A stretch of 64,000 bases of DNA from Caballeronia catudaia (lineage in GTDB: Bacteria > Pseudomonadota > Gammaproteobacteria > Burkholderiales > Burkholderiaceae): NCBI RefSeq assembly GCF_001544755.2, contig NZ_FCOF02000014.1, positions 1 to 64,000 on the forward strand, read 5' to 3'. The notes below the pieces were generated by a model. That model saw nothing but the letters and a program-made list of their open reading frames with translations, was not told the origin of the DNA and made no database searches. The translations under genes were made by a program, and so were the position numbers. Shown here in pieces: positions 1-9,415 of the stretch (positions are counted from its first letter, which is position 1; the number at the start of each line of letters is the position of its first letter).

Positions 1-1
1 C

Positions 2-79
2 GACGTGTGCCCGAAGGGGCTCAATCCGACCAAGGCGATCGGCAAGATCAAGGAATTGATGGTGCGCCGGGCGGTTTAA
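2..79 (+). CDS. sdhB: Succinate dehydrogenase iron-sulfur subunit, C-terminal end (partial)
   Basis: Only the last 25 codons are in the window. The frame starting at base 2 reads DVCPKGLNPTKAIGKIKE and ends with a TAA at 77-79. The CPKGLNPT motif is the C-terminal cluster-binding signature of SdhB, which carries the [2Fe-2S], [4Fe-4S] and [3Fe-4S] clusters of complex II and passes electrons from the flavoprotein SdhA to ubiquinone at the inner membrane. The ending MVRRAV is what I expect for Burkholderiaceae SdhB. A strong hairpin terminator follows 17 bases later, so the sdh operon ends here and sdhE and gltA do not follow directly on this strand. Confidence 0.78.
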   Translation, partial: DVCPKGLNPTKAIGKIKELMVRRAV

Positions 80-96
80 CTCCCGCTTTTGACGCA

Positions 97-139
97 AAAA
101 TGGCGCAGTCTCGAAAGAGGCTGCGCCATTTTTTTTTTT
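97..139 (+). terminator. Rho-independent terminator after sdhB
   Basis: An inverted repeat with arms AATGGCGCAG and CTGCGCCATT and a loop containing GAAA is followed by an unbroken run of T (130-139). It lies just after the stop codon at 77-79. This is the classic intrinsic terminator layout and separates sdhB from the next gene. Confidence 0.9.
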
Positions 140-257
140 GCGCTTTGATGAAGTGATTGCATAGCTAAGCGGTCGTGTCGATCAGACATTTCAATCTTGT
201 AATGAGACTGTTGTCTCACTAGAATGAAACTGGCAGGCATGACGCAAGGAGGCAATC

Positions 258-680
258 ATGACGCTGACCCGTGTGGAGATGGACCAGAAAATCGACGAGC
301 ATTTCGGCTTCGAGCGGCGCGACGATGTCGAAGGCGTGCTCGCCACGCTGACGGACGACGTGGAGCACGATATCGTCGGCTGGCCCGCTGGCCCCGCGCA
401 TGGACGCGAGCGCGCGCGGCCGTTCTATGAGGCGCTGTTCGCGGATTTGTCGGAGAGCCGTGTCGAATGTCTGCGGCGTCTCTATGGCGATGGCTTCGTC
501 ATCGACGAATCGATGTGGCAAGGCAAGGCGCCGGGCACGCCGTTCGGACTCGAAGGGCGCGGACGTGCGCTGCAATTTCGCATGCTGCATGTCGTCGAAT
601 TCAGCGAGAGCGGGCAGATCAAGCGCGAGAACGTGTGGGTCGATCTCGCGGCGATCATCGGTCAGTTGCCGCAGGAGTGA
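258..680 (+). CDS. SnoaL-like / NTF2-superfamily protein
   Basis: A 140-residue protein with the size and pattern of the NTF2-like (SnoaL, ketosteroid-isomerase-like) alpha+beta barrel. It has an N-terminal helix (MDQKIDEHFGFERRDDVEGV), a segment with LTDDVEHDIVGWPAGP followed by GRERARPFYEALF, and a C-terminal strand series ending in FSESGQIKRENVWVD. Members of this superfamily are small cytosolic binding proteins or isomerases with a cone-shaped pocket, and the substrate cannot be read from the sequence. The start is set by AGGAGG at 247-252, six bases upstream. One base separates its stop from the start of the following TetR-type regulator, so the two genes are almost certainly co-transcribed and the regulator may control this gene. 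Confidence 0.85.
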   Translation: MTLTRVEMDQKIDEHFGFERRDDVEGVLATLTDDVEHDIVGWPAGPAHGRERARPFYEALFADLSESRVECLRRLYGDGFVIDESMWQGKAPGTPFGLEGRGRALQFRMLHVVEFSESGQIKRENVWVDLAAIIGQLPQE

Positions 681-681
681 T

Positions 682-1311
682 ATGGCTGTATCCGTCACGA
701 AAACGCGCGGGAATCAGAAGCAGCGCACGCGCAAGGATCTGCTGCAGGCAGCATCGCGGCTCATGAAGCAGGGGCACAAACCGAGTCTCGAAGAGATCGC
801 CGGTGAAGCGCTGGTGTCGCGCGCAACGGCGTACCGGCATTTCCCGAGCGTCGATGCGCTATTGCTCGAAGCGTCGCTCGATGTCGATACGCCGGACGCC
901 GGCACGCTCTTTTCCGCGCGCGGATCGGACGATCCTGTCGCGCGATTGCTGCGTGTCGATGCCGCGCTCAACGACATGATCCTCGCCAACGAAGCGCCCC
1001 TGCGCATGATGCTCGCGCATTCGCTCGAACGCGTGGCGAAGGGCGAACCGGAAGACGAGATGCCGCTGCGCCAGAACCGGCGCACGCCGTTGATCGAAGC
1101 GGCGCTCGCGCCCGCGCGCGATCGGTTGAAGCCCGCCTCGTTCGATACGTTGACTCAGGCGCTTGCGCTCGTCATCGGCACGGAAGCGATGATCGTCTGC
1201 AAGGACGTGCTGCAACTCGACAAAGCGCGTGCGCGTAAGGTCCGGCGCTGGGCGATCCGCGCGCTGGTGGACGCGGCGAGGCGAGCCGGAATGGACGAAG
1301 CAGATAACTAG
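682..1311 (+). CDS. TetR/AcrR-family transcriptional regulator
   Basis: A 209-residue protein with an N-terminal TetR helix-turn-helix at about residues 15-60. Recognisable parts are RTRKDLLQAASRLMKQG, the turn PSLEEIAGEALVSRATAYRHF and the following VDALLLEAS. The C-terminal two thirds is the helical ligand-binding and dimerisation part and is not assignable to a ligand class. TetR proteins are usually dimeric repressors released by a small molecule. I chose the ATG at 682, one base after the stop of the NTF2-like gene, with GCAGGAGTG as ribosome site inside that gene's end; the frame is open further upstream but only as a shadow of the NTF2-like gene. A role in regulating its upstream neighbour is inference. 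Confidence 0.9.
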   Translation: MAVSVTKTRGNQKQRTRKDLLQAASRLMKQGHKPSLEEIAGEALVSRATAYRHFPSVDALLLEASLDVDTPDAGTLFSARGSDDPVARLLRVDAALNDMILANEAPLRMMLAHSLERVAKGEPEDEMPLRQNRRTPLIEAALAPARDRLKPASFDTLTQALALVIGTEAMIVCKDVLQLDKARARKVRRWAIRALVDAARRAGMDEADN

Positions 1312-1442
1312 GTATGGGATAATCTCAAAATTCGCGCGGGTTCGAATCGAAGCGCGACCCAAAAGGTCGCCGCAGCCCGGCGCGCAAGGGCCGTTACCCT
1401 CGTGGCCCGTGTCTATCCCGCGATATTCCAACAGCAACCACG

Positions 1443-3302
1443 ATGCCCACATACCGTTCCAAAACTTCCACCGCCGGCCGCAACATGGCGGGCGCGCGCT
1501 CGCTCTGGCGCGCCACCGGCATGAAAGACGAAGATTTCTCGAAGCCGATTATCGCCGTCGTCAATTCGTTCACCCAATTCGTGCCGGGCCACGTCCATCT
1601 GAAAGACCTGGGCCAGCTCGTCGCGCGCGAGATCGAAGCCGCGGGCGGCGTCGCGAAAGAGTTCAACACCATCGCCGTCGATGACGGCATCGCGATGGGT
1701 CACGACGGCATGCTGTATTCGCTGCCGAGCCGCGAAATCATCGCGGATTCGGTCGAATACATGGTCAACGCGCACTGCGCCGACGCCATGGTCTGCATCT
1801 CGAACTGCGACAAGATCACGCCCGGCATGCTGATGGCCGCGATGCGCCTGAACATTCCCGTGATCTTCGTTTCGGGCGGTCCGATGGAAGCGGGCAAGAC
1901 GCGCCTCGCGAATCCCGTCACGAAGGCGATGGAGTTCAAGAAGCTCGATCTCGTCGACGCCATGGTGATCGCCGCGGACCAAAAGTATTCCGATGCCGAA
2001 GTTGCCGAAGTGGAGCGCTCCGCGTGCCCGACGTGCGGCTCGTGCTCGGGCATGTTCACGGCCAACTCGATGAACTGCCTCACCGAAGCGCTCGGTCTCT
2101 CGCTGCCAGGGAACGGCACCGTGGTCGCGACGCACGCGGATCGCGAGCAGCTTTTCAAGCGCGCGGGACGCGGCATCGTCGAGCTGGCGCGACGTTACTA
2201 CGAACAGGAAGAGGCGCGCGTGCTGCCGCGCGCGGTCGGCTTCGAGGCGTTCGAAAATGCGATGACGCTCGATATCGCGATGGGCGGCTCGACCAACACG
2301 ATCCTGCACTTGCTCGCGATCGCGCGCGAAGCGGAGATCGACTTCACGATGAAGGATATCGACCGTCTTTCGCGCACCGTGCCGCAACTGTGCAAGGTCG
2401 CGCCGAACACGAACAAGTATCACATCGAGGACGTGCATCGCGCGGGCGGCATCATGGCGATCCTCGGCGAACTGGATCGCGCGGGCAAGCTGCACACGGA
2501 TGCGCCGACCGTGCATGCGCCCACGCTGAAGGACGCGCTCGCGCAGTGGGACGTCAAGCTCACCGACGACGAAGCCGTGAAGACCTTCTACATGGCCGGT
2601 CCCGCGGGCGTGCCGACGCAAATCGCGTTCAGCCAGAACACGCGCTGGCCGAGTCTCGACACCGACCGCGCCGAAGGCTGCATCCGTTCCTACGAGCATG
2701 CGTTCTCGAAGGAAGGCGGCCTCGCGGTGCTGACGGGCAACATCGCGCTGGATGGCTGCGTCGTGAAGACCGCGGGCGTCGATGAAAGCATCCTCGTGTT
2801 CGAAGGCACGGCGCACGTCACCGAATCGCAGGACGAGGCGGTCGAGAACATTCTCAGCGACAAGGTGAAGGCGGGCGATGTCGTCATCGTCCGGTACGAA
2901 GGTCCGAAGGGCGGCCCCGGCATGCAGGAAATGCTGTATCCGACGAGCTATATCAAGTCGAAGGGTCTCGGCAAGGCGTGCGCGCTGCTGACGGACGGCC
3001 GCTTCTCGGGCGGCACGTCGGGACTGTCGATCGGCCACTGCTCGCCGGAAGCGGCGGCGGGCGGCGCGATCGGTCTCGTGCGCGACGGCGACAAGATCCG
3101 CATCGACATTCCGAATCGCACGATCGACGTGCTCCTGTCCGACGAGGAACTCGCCCGCCGTCGCGAGGAGCAGAACGCGAAGGGCTGGAAGCCGGCGAAG
3201 GCGCGTCCGCGCAAGGTGTCGGCGGCGCTGAAGGCCTATGCGAAGCTGGTGATGTCGGCGGACAAGGGCGCGGTGCGCGACCTGTCCATGCTCGACGACT
3301 GA
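1443..3302 (+). CDS. ilvD: Dihydroxy-acid dehydratase
   Basis: A 619-residue, full-length IlvD of the long (E. coli-like, about 616 residue) type. It dehydrates 2,3-dihydroxy-isovalerate and 2,3-dihydroxy-3-methylvalerate to the 2-oxo acids in valine, leucine and isoleucine synthesis, in the cytosol. Visible signatures are [17 protein letters not shown], the first cluster cysteine in [12 protein letters not shown] (Cys122), the second motif [18 protein letters not shown] (Cys195-Cys201), MGGSTNT, and the C-terminal [20 protein letters not shown]. The iron-sulfur cluster and Mg2+ serve as Lewis acid. No strong Shine-Dalgarno is visible before the ATG. A hairpin terminator stands 23 bases after the stop, so it appears to be transcribed alone. 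Confidence 0.97.
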   Translation: MPTYRSKTSTAGRNMAGARSLWRATGMKDEDFSKPIIAVVNSFTQFVPGHVHLKDLGQLVAREIEAAGGVAKEFNTIAVDDGIAMGHDGMLYSLPSREIIADSVEYMVNAHCADAMVCISNCDKITPGMLMAAMRLNIPVIFVSGGPMEAGKTRLANPVTKAMEFKKLDLVDAMVIAADQKYSDAEVAEVERSACPTCGSCSGMFTANSMNCLTEALGLSLPGNGTVVATHADREQLFKRAGRGIVELARRYYEQEEARVLPRAVGFEAFENAMTLDIAMGGSTNTILHLLAIAREAEIDFTMKDIDRLSRTVPQLCKVAPNTNKYHIEDVHRAGGIMAILGELDRAGKLHTDAPTVHAPTLKDALAQWDVKLTDDEAVKTFYMAGPAGVPTQIAFSQNTRWPSLDTDRAEGCIRSYEHAFSKEGGLAVLTGNIALDGCVVKTAGVDESILVFEGTAHVTESQDEAVENILSDKVKAGDVVIVRYEGPKGGPGMQEMLYPTSYIKSKGLGKACALLTDGRFSGGTSGLSIGHCSPEAAAGGAIGLVRDGDKIRIDIPNRTIDVLLSDEELARRREEQNAKGWKPAKARPRKVSAALKAYAKLVMSADKGAVRDLSMLDD

Positions 3303-3325
3303 AGCAGCGTTCGCGGCGAGACTCG

Positions 3326-3352
3326 AAAGCCGCTCTTCGGAGCGGCTTTTTT
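3326..3352 (+). terminator. Intrinsic terminator after ilvD, shared with the convergent gene
   Basis: The hairpin AAGCCGCTC-TTCG-GAGCGGCTT has a perfect stem and a UUCG tetraloop, followed by a T run on the plus strand. The stop codon of the convergent minus-strand dehydrogenase lies at 3351-3353 within the T run. Read on the minus strand the same stem is followed by TTTC, so it may serve both genes. Confidence 0.88.
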
Positions 3353-4223
3353 AATTGCCGAGCAGATTCGGCAACTCCAGCAACGTCCGATGCGCCCCGC
3401 CTTGCTCGACCGCGCCCGCATACGTCGCTTGCACGGAGGCGGCGATTACATCGACGGCGTTCGTGTCGCCGGTCATCGTCACGTAATAGCCGAGGTCTTT
3501 CAGTGCGTTGGACATGTGAAACGGCATGCCCGACGGATCGCCATCCACGAGCGACGGACGCAGCCGCTCAAGCGCCGCGCCGCCGCCACCGCCTTTCGCG
3601 AGCACATCGACGAAGGTCTGCGCATCGACGCCCGCGCGTTTCGCGCAGGCCGCCGCTTCGGAGATCAGCGCGATCGTCCCGAGCGACACGAAGTTGTGCA
3701 GCAGCTTCATGCTGTGCCCCGCGCCGACGCCGCCGACGAGCGTCACGTTCTCCGCATACGTGCGCAACAGCGGCTCGATGCGCGCGAACAGTTCGGCTGA
3801 AGCGCCGACCAGCAGATTCAGGCGTCCTTCATGCGCTTCCTTCGCGGTGCGCGTCATCGGCGCATCGACGAACAGGCCGCCCGCTTCCGTGACGAGCGCG
3901 GCCATGCGCCGCGTCGATGCGGGCACCGCCGTCGAGCAGTCGATCACGATCGCGCCCGGCTGCAAGCCCGCGAGCACGCCATCGGGCGCGGTCAACACCG
4001 CTTCGACTTCGGGCGAACCCGTCACGCACAGAATGACGATGTCCGACTCGCGCGCGAGCGCCTCGCCGTTCGCGGCGGTCTTCACGCCGCCCGCGCGCAG
4101 TTCGTCGAGCGGCTGATTGCCGGGATGCTCGACCACCGTCAGCGGATAGCCGTGCTTCATGACATTGCGTGCGATGCCGTGCCCCATCAGGCCGATGCCG
4201 ATCATGCCGATACGCTGTTTCAT
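3351..4223 (-). CDS. NAD(P)-dependent 3-hydroxyisobutyrate / tartronate-semialdehyde reductase family dehydrogenase
   Basis: A 290-residue beta-hydroxyacid dehydrogenase. The N-terminal Rossmann motif GMIGIGLMGHGIARN (GxGxxG) binds the nucleotide. VIDCSTAVPASTRRMA and FVDAPMTRTAKEAHEGRLNLLVG match the substrate-binding signature, where DAPMTR replaces the usual DAPVSGG. GAGHSMKLLHNFVSLG carries the catalytic lysine (the K of KLLHN). The family reduces or oxidises short 3-hydroxy acids such as 3-hydroxyisobutyrate or tartronate semialdehyde/glycerate. It lies 32 bases downstream of an MFS transporter gene on the same strand, and opposite a tartrate-dehydrogenase-like block, so a role in hydroxy-dicarboxylate catabolism is a reasonable inference. 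AGGAAGAG precedes the ATG. Confidence 0.88.
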   Translation of the reverse strand: MKQRIGMIGIGLMGHGIARNVMKHGYPLTVVEHPGNQPLDELRAGGVKTAANGEALARESDIVILCVTGSPEVEAVLTAPDGVLAGLQPGAIVIDCSTAVPASTRRMAALVTEAGGLFVDAPMTRTAKEAHEGRLNLLVGASAELFARIEPLLRTYAENVTLVGGVGAGHSMKLLHNFVSLGTIALISEAAACAKRAGVDAQTFVDVLAKGGGGGAALERLRPSLVDGDPSGMPFHMSNALKDLGYYVTMTGDTNAVDVIAASVQATYAGAVEQGGAHRTLLELPNLLGN

Positions 4224-4255
4224 GCTTTGTCTCTTCCTTTTATGCGGTAAAAAGC

Positions 4256-5596
4256 TCAGCGGTTCACGAGCCGCTTCGGCAGCAGCATCGTCAGAACGAT
4301 GCCGAGCGCGAGGCAGCCGACCATCGAGAAGATCGGCAGCGTCATGCCGCCCGACGCCTGTTTCAGAAAGCCGACCGCATACGGGCCGAAGAAGCCGCCG
4401 AGATTGCCGAACGCGCTGATCCATGCAATGCCGACCGCCGCGGCCGCCGGGCCGAGCACGGCGGTGGGCATGCTCCAGAAGAGCGGCGGAAACGACAGCA
4501 AACCCGCATTCGCGATGCACAGCGCGAACATGCCGAGCCACAGATTGTCGTGCCAGAGCACGGAGAGCGAAAGCCCGAGCGCGCCCATCAGCAGCAGCGC
4601 CGCGACGTGCAGGCGCCGCTCGCCGCGCTTGTCCGCGCTGCGGCCGAACAGCACCATCACGACGACCGCGACCGCATTGGGCAAGGCCGCGAGCGCGCCG
4701 ATCGCGAAGTCGCCGGTGATGCCCATCGACTTGATCATCGTCGGGGCCCAGAAGGTGTAGCCGTAGATGGCGAAGACATCGAGAAAATAGATGAAGCAGA
4801 ACGCCCACACGAGAAAGCTCGAGAAGAGGCCCGTGTGATTCGATTGCGCCGTCACCGCGCGATCTTCCGCCAGCACGCGCGCCAGGAACGCGCGATCGGT
4901 TTCGCTGTAGCGCGGGCTTTTCGTCACGTCGTCGTCGAGGCCCTTCCAGGTGTAGAACGCCGCGAGAAACGCGGGCAATGCCTCGACGATGAAGATCCAC
5001 TTCCAGCCGGGCAACTGCATGAGGCCGTCGAAGTACTGCATGATGAAGCCGGTCAACGGCGAGCCGATCAGCCCGGCAAGCGCGAGCGCCGCATAGAACA
5101 TGCTCAGGATGCGCGCGCGACGATCACGCGGGAACGACCGGCCGATATAGAACACGATCGCCGGAATGAAGCCGGCCTCCGCGACGCCGAGCAGGCAGCG
5201 CATCACATAGAACTGCATCGGCGTGGAGACGAAGGCCGTCAGCCCGGACACGATGCCCCACGACAGAATGATCCGCGTGATCCAGCGCCGCGCGCCGACG
5301 CGTTGCAGGATCATGTTGCTCGGCACTTCGAATACCACGTAGCCGAGAAAGAAGATGCCCGCGCCGAAGCCGAACACGGCATCGGAAAAGCCGAGCTGCT
5401 GCGCCATCTGCAGTTTCGCGAAGCTCACGTTCACGCGATCGATGTACGACGTGATGTACGCGAACATCAATATCGGCAGGATGTGCAGCGCAAGACGGCG
5501 GAAGATGCGGTCGGCGGTGGCCGCATCGTGTGAAGAGGCGGGCGGTGCCGCGCCGCGGGCCAACCTGGTCGCATCGATTTCCACGTCTGTCTCCAT
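4256..5596 (-). CDS. MFS transporter, anion:cation symporter (tartrate/phthalate-permease-like) family
   Basis: A 446-residue, 12-TM major facilitator. The early signature ILPILMFAYITSYIDRVNVS, with the YxDRxN motif, and the A-motif-like GFGAGIFFLGYVVFEVPSN are typical of the ACS family, which imports organic anions such as tartrate, glucarate, 4-hydroxyphenylacetate or phthalate with protons. The start is the first ATG of the frame (METDVEI). It is the first gene of a two-gene minus-strand unit with the hydroxyacid dehydrogenase, and is divergent from a LysR gene over a 219-bp gap. Together with the TtuC-like dehydrogenase 1.2 kb away it recalls the ttuB-ttuC tartrate genes of Agrobacterium, but the substrate is inferred from context only. 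Confidence 0.9.
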   Translation of the reverse strand: METDVEIDATRLARGAAPPASSHDAATADRIFRRLALHILPILMFAYITSYIDRVNVSFAKLQMAQQLGFSDAVFGFGAGIFFLGYVVFEVPSNMILQRVGARRWITRIILSWGIVSGLTAFVSTPMQFYVMRCLLGVAEAGFIPAIVFYIGRSFPRDRRARILSMFYAALALAGLIGSPLTGFIMQYFDGLMQLPGWKWIFIVEALPAFLAAFYTWKGLDDDVTKSPRYSETDRAFLARVLAEDRAVTAQSNHTGLFSSFLVWAFCFIYFLDVFAIYGYTFWAPTMIKSMGITGDFAIGALAALPNAVAVVVMVLFGRSADKRGERRLHVAALLLMGALGLSLSVLWHDNLWLGMFALCIANAGLLSFPPLFWSMPTAVLGPAAAAVGIAWISAFGNLGGFFGPYAVGFLKQASGGMTLPIFSMVGCLALGIVLTMLLPKRLVNR

Positions 5597-5815
5597 GTCT
5601 GTTTTTTGGCCTCTGCTCGCGAAAGACGCGGCGGGACAGGGGAAATGTAGCGGCTGCTGAGCGCAGGTGATATGCGAAATCCGTGAAGCGGGCTTTCGAA
5701 TAGTTCGAATGCCTCGCATGCACGCGCACTAGGGTTTTCCTGTACCGCACCGCGAAGCAGCGCGCGCAGGCCAATGCCATACTGCGCGGCATGATCTTTT
5801 TCGGAGCGTTGCGTT

Positions 5816-6736
5816 TTGTTCGATCTCACGTCGCTGGCTCTTTTTCTGCGCGCCGTCGAAATGGGCAGCCTGTCCAAGGCGGCGCAGCAATCGCATATGT
5901 CGCTGTCGACTGCGAGCCGGCGCATCGCGCTACTCGAACATCACTTTCGCGTCGGATTATTGAACCGCACGTCCGCCGGCGTCGAGCCCACGCCCGCGGG
6001 CGAAGCGCTCGCGCGTCATGCCACGGAACTGCTGCTCAAGACCGACGCCATCTACAGCGAGCTTTCCGATTACACCAAAGGCTCCGTCGGCCGCGTGCGC
6101 GTGTTCGCCAATATCTCCGCGATCAGCCAGGACTTGCCCGATCATCTGCGCGCGTTCTCGCAGCGGTATCAGGACATCAAGCTGCATATCAGCGAATTGC
6201 GCAGCATGGACATTCTTCAGGCGCTGCGCGAGGGGCGCGCGGACGTCGGCGTGGTGACGTCGCAGGCTGGCATGGAAGGCATTCGCCTCGCGCCGTATTG
6301 CACGGACCGCATCAGTGTGGTCGTGCCGGAGGATCACGTTTTGCAAGGCGAGGAGATCGAGTTCAAGGCGCTGCTGGAGCACGATATCGTCGGCCTCGAC
6401 GATAAAGCCGAGGTCACGCGCATGCTCGTCAAGGAAGCGGCGCTCGCGGGCCGCACGATCCGCTTTCGCGTGCAGGTGCAAAGCTTCGAGGCGATGTGCC
6501 GTCTGATCGCGGCGGGGCAGGGCATCGGCGTATTGCCGGAGGGCGCGGTGCGGCTCTTTCGCGAGCCGATGCATCTGCGCTTCATCCGCCTGACGAATCC
6601 GTGGGCCGAGCGCGTGATGTCGGTCGGAATTCGCGCGGGCGCGGCGCCGCTGCCCGCGCGCAGGCTTTTCGATTTTCTCGCCGCCTTCGCGCCCGCGTCG
6701 CTCGTCGCGCCCGGCGCCGAACGTCCGGCCGGCTGA
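5816..6736 (+). CDS. LysR-family transcriptional regulator (start TTG)
   Basis: A 306-residue LTTR. The N-terminal winged helix-turn-helix (LALFLRAVEMGSLSKAAQQ, then SLSTASRRIALLEHHF) occupies residues 4-65, followed by the linker and a PBP2-type effector domain (GRVRVFANISAISQDLPDHL; GIGVLPEGAVRLF). The start is a TTG at 5816, supported by GGAGCG nine bases upstream; the ATG at 5791 is in another frame. It is divergent from the MFS/dehydrogenase pair and upstream of the TtuC-like operon on its own strand, so it is the natural candidate to regulate both. LTTRs usually act as tetramers bound upstream of divergent targets. Confidence 0.92.
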   Translation: MFDLTSLALFLRAVEMGSLSKAAQQSHMSLSTASRRIALLEHHFRVGLLNRTSAGVEPTPAGEALARHATELLLKTDAIYSELSDYTKGSVGRVRVFANISAISQDLPDHLRAFSQRYQDIKLHISELRSMDILQALREGRADVGVVTSQAGMEGIRLAPYCTDRISVVVPEDHVLQGEEIEFKALLEHDIVGLDDKAEVTRMLVKEAALAGRTIRFRVQVQSFEAMCRLIAAGQGIGVLPEGAVRLFREPMHLRFIRLTNPWAERVMSVGIRAGAAPLPARRLFDFLAAFAPASLVAPGAERPAG

Positions 6737-6859
6737 GCCCTTGCGGATATTCGAAGACTCCCGTTCCCGGATTCGCACTTCCTTCACGCGAAAGCGTCCG
6801 CTAGATTCCCCTCCTGTATGACGGGCGGTTCCACGTCGAATAACAGGAGACAGAGCGCA

Positions 6860-7963
6860 ATGGCAACAACGCATCACATCGCCGTCATTCCGGGCGACGG
6901 CATCGGCAAGGAAGTCATGGTCGAAGGCCTGCGCGTGCTGAAGGCCGCCGCCGCGCGTTACGACATCCCGCTCGATTTCGACGAATTCGCGTCGTGGTGC
7001 ACCGAGCACTACGTGCAGCACGGCACGATGATGCCCGCCGACTGGGCTAAACAGATAGGCAAGCACGACGCGATTTTCTTCGGCGCGGTCGGCACGCCCG
7101 ACGTCGTGCCGGATCACACGGCCGTGTGGGAATCGATCATCAGGATTCGCCGCGAATTCGATCAATACGTGAACCTGCGCCCCGTGCGCCTGATGCCCGG
7201 CGTGCCTTCGCCGCTCGCGAACCGCAAGCCCGGCGAGATCGACTTTCTGGTCGTGCGCGAAAACACCGAAGGCGAATATTCGTCGGTCGGCGGGCGCATG
7301 TTCGAAGGCACCGAGCGCGAGTTCGCGACGCAGCAGTCGGTGTTCACGCGCACGGGCGTCGACCGCATTCTCGACTTCGCGTTCCAGCTCGCGCAAGGCC
7401 GCCCGAAAAAGCAGCTCACGGCGGCGACGAAATCGAACGGCATCTCGATCACGATGCCTTACTGGGACGAGCGCCTGGCTGAGGCCGCGAAGCGCTATCC
7501 CGAGATCGCGACGAACAAGTTCCACATCGACATTCTGTGCGCGCATTTCGTGCAGCATCCGGATCGCTTCGATGTGGTCGTCGCGTCGAATCTCTTCGGC
7601 GACATTCTTTCGGATCTCGGGCCGGCATGCACCGGCACCATCGGCATCGCGCCTTCGGCGAACCTGAATCCGGAGCGGCGCTTCCCGTCGCTCTTCGAGC
7701 CGGTGCACGGCTCGGCGCCGGATATCGCGGGCAAGGGCATCGCGAATCCGATCGGGCAGATCTGGTCGGCCGCATTGATGCTGCAACATCTCGGCCGCGG
7801 CGAAGCGCGCTACGAAGCGGCGGCGAAGACCATCGTTGCCGCCATCGAAGCCGTGCTCGAAAACGGCCCGCGCACGCCCGACATGGGCGGCGCGGCGAAC
7901 ACCATCGAAGTCGGCACGGCGATCGCCGCGGCCGTCACGGAACACGCACTGATTACGGAGTAA
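6860..7963 (+). CDS. ttuC: Tartrate dehydrogenase / D-malate dehydrogenase family
   Basis: A 367-residue member of the isocitrate/isopropylmalate dehydrogenase fold. Signatures are HHIAVIPGDGIGKEVM at the N-terminus, DAIFFGAVGTPDVVPDH, FDQYVNLRPVRLMPGV (substrate arginines), VVRENTEGEYSSVGG (the phosphate-binding serine is in ENTEGEYSS), DILSDLGPACTGTIGIAPS and FEPVHGSAPDIAGKG. The variant FDQYVNLRP plus ENTEGEYSSVGGR is that of TtuC/DmlA, which oxidises and decarboxylates tartrate or D-malate with NAD+ and Mn2+. CAGGAGA lies ten bases before the ATG. It opens a three-gene operon with an aldehyde dehydrogenase (3-base gap) and a DUF2520 protein (overlapping start). Whether the real substrate is tartrate or D-malate cannot be told here. 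Confidence 0.9.
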   Translation: MATTHHIAVIPGDGIGKEVMVEGLRVLKAAAARYDIPLDFDEFASWCTEHYVQHGTMMPADWAKQIGKHDAIFFGAVGTPDVVPDHTAVWESIIRIRREFDQYVNLRPVRLMPGVPSPLANRKPGEIDFLVVRENTEGEYSSVGGRMFEGTEREFATQQSVFTRTGVDRILDFAFQLAQGRPKKQLTAATKSNGISITMPYWDERLAEAAKRYPEIATNKFHIDILCAHFVQHPDRFDVVVASNLFGDILSDLGPACTGTIGIAPSANLNPERRFPSLFEPVHGSAPDIAGKGIANPIGQIWSAALMLQHLGRGEARYEAAAKTIVAAIEAVLENGPRTPDMGGAANTIEVGTAIAAAVTEHALITE

Positions 7964-7966
7964 GCA

Positions 7967-9415
7967 ATGGAATATCGTCACTTCATCGGCAACGCGTGGA
8001 AAGCGGCGGATAACGGCGAATCGCTCGATGTCATCGATCCGAGCAATGGCGAGCCGTTCGCGTCGATCGCACGCGGGAATGCCGCCGATATCGACGTCGC
8101 GGTAACGGCGGCGCGAAGCGCGATGGGCGAAGCGCTCGACGGTCCGTGGGCGAAGCTCTCGCCGGTCGAGCGCGCGAACCTGCTGTTCGCGTATGCCGCG
8201 GCCGTGCTCGATCACGCCGACGAGCTCGCGCAACTCGAAGCGCGCGACACCGGCAAGGCGCTCAAGACCGCGCGCACCGACGCCGCCGTGCTCGCGCGTT
8301 ACCTCCAGTACTACGCAGGCTGCGTCGACAAACTGCACGGCGAAACGCTGCCCTATACGACGGGCTTCACGGTGATGACGGTGCGCGAGCCGATCGGCGT
8401 GACGGGGCACATCATCCCGTGGAATTACCCGATGCAGATTTATGGGCGCAGCGTCGGCGCGTCGCTCGCGGCGGGCAATGCGTGCGTCGTGAAGCCTGCG
8501 GAGGACGCGAGCCTGTCGATTCTGCGGCTCGCCGAAATCGCCGCCGACGTCGGCTTTCCGGCGGGCGCGATCAACGTCGTCACGGGTCTGGGAAGCGAAG
8601 CGGGCGCGGCGTTGTCGGCGAACGAAGGCATCGGCCATATTTCGTTCACAGGCTCGACGGCGACCGGCGCGCTCGTCGGACGCACGGCTGCGGAACGTCA
8701 TTGCCCGAGCGTGCTGGAACTCGGCGGCAAGTCGCCGCAACTCGTCTTCGACGACGCCGATCTCGACGAAGCGCTGCCCGTCATTCTCAACGCGATCGTG
8801 CAGAACGCCGGACAGACGTGCTCGGCGGGCAGCCGTCTGCTGGTTCAGCGCGGCATCTACGAAACGGTGATCGAGCGTCTGACCGAACGCTTCGAAGCGC
8901 TGCGCACCGGGCCTTCTTCGCTGGATCTCGACATGGGCCCGCTCGTCAACGCGAAGCAGCAGGCACGCGTGCGCGGCATCGTAGAGCAGGCGGAAGGCGA
9001 GGGCATTCGCGTTGCGGCGCGCGGCAGGATCGCGGTGGAAGCATCGCGCAACGGCTTCTTCCAGGAAGCCGTGCTGTTCCGCGACGTGCCGCCGCACAGC
9101 AAGCTCGCGCAGGAAGAAGTCTTCGGCCCGGTGCTCGCCGTGATGTCGTTCGATGACGAAGCGCAAGCCGTGAAGCTCGCGAACGGCACGAACTACGGTC
9201 TGGTTGCGGGCGTGTGGACGCGCGACGGCTCGCGCGGCCTGCGTCTCGCGCGCAAGCTGCAGGCGGGGCAAGTGTTCGTGAACAACTATGGCGCGGGCGG
9301 CGGCGTCGAGTTGCCGTTCGGCGGCGTGAAGGCGAGCGGCCACGGACGCGAAAAAGGCTTCGAAGCGCTGTACGGCTTCACGAGTCTGAAAACCATCGCG
9401 ATCAAGCACGGCTGA
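7967..9415 (+). CDS. NAD(P)+-dependent aldehyde dehydrogenase
   Basis: A 482-residue ALDH-superfamily enzyme of normal length. It shows GVTGHIIPWNYPMQIYGRS (Asn of the oxyanion hole in PWNYP), FTGSTATGALVGRTAAE (coenzyme loop), LELGGKSPQLVFDDADL (general base Glu), QNAGQTCSAGSRLLVQ (nucleophile Cys) and EEVFGPVLAVMSF. These place it in the betaine-aldehyde/gamma-aminobutyraldehyde-like branch, but the substrate is not determined. The ATG is three bases after the TtuC-like stop, and its TGA overlaps the next gene's ATG, so it is the middle gene of a tight operon. A role in oxidising a semialdehyde arising from hydroxy-acid breakdown is inference. Confidence 0.95.
   Translation: MEYRHFIGNAWKAADNGESLDVIDPSNGEPFASIARGNAADIDVAVTAARSAMGEALDGPWAKLSPVERANLLFAYAAAVLDHADELAQLEARDTGKALKTARTDAAVLARYLQYYAGCVDKLHGETLPYTTGFTVMTVREPIGVTGHIIPWNYPMQIYGRSVGASLAAGNACVVKPAEDASLSILRLAEIAADVGFPAGAINVVTGLGSEAGAALSANEGIGHISFTGSTATGALVGRTAAERHCPSVLELGGKSPQLVFDDADLDEALPVILNAIVQNAGQTCSAGSRLLVQRGIYETVIERLTERFEALRTGPSSLDLDMGPLVNAKQQARVRGIVEQAEGEGIRVAARGRIAVEASRNGFFQEAVLFRDVPPHSKLAQEEVFGPVLAVMSFDDEAQAVKLANGTNYGLVAGVWTRDGSRGLRLARKLQAGQVFVNNYGAGGGVELPFGGVKASGHGREKGFEALYGFTSLKTIAIKHG

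Noticed and set aside
1330-1400. tRNA-like T-arm (GGTTCGAATC) upstream of ilvD
   Set aside because: The bases around it do not form the T stem, anticodon arm or acceptor stem of a tRNA; only the ten-base match is present.
1413-3038. A 541-codon frame antisense to ilvD
   Set aside because: Shadow of ilvD, with the typical Arg/Asp/His-rich composition and no domain.
5957-9409. A 1150-codon open frame on the minus strand
   Set aside because: It is antisense to the LysR, TtuC-like and aldehyde dehydrogenase genes, is very rich in Arg/Ala/His, and arises from GC3-rich codons on the other strand.
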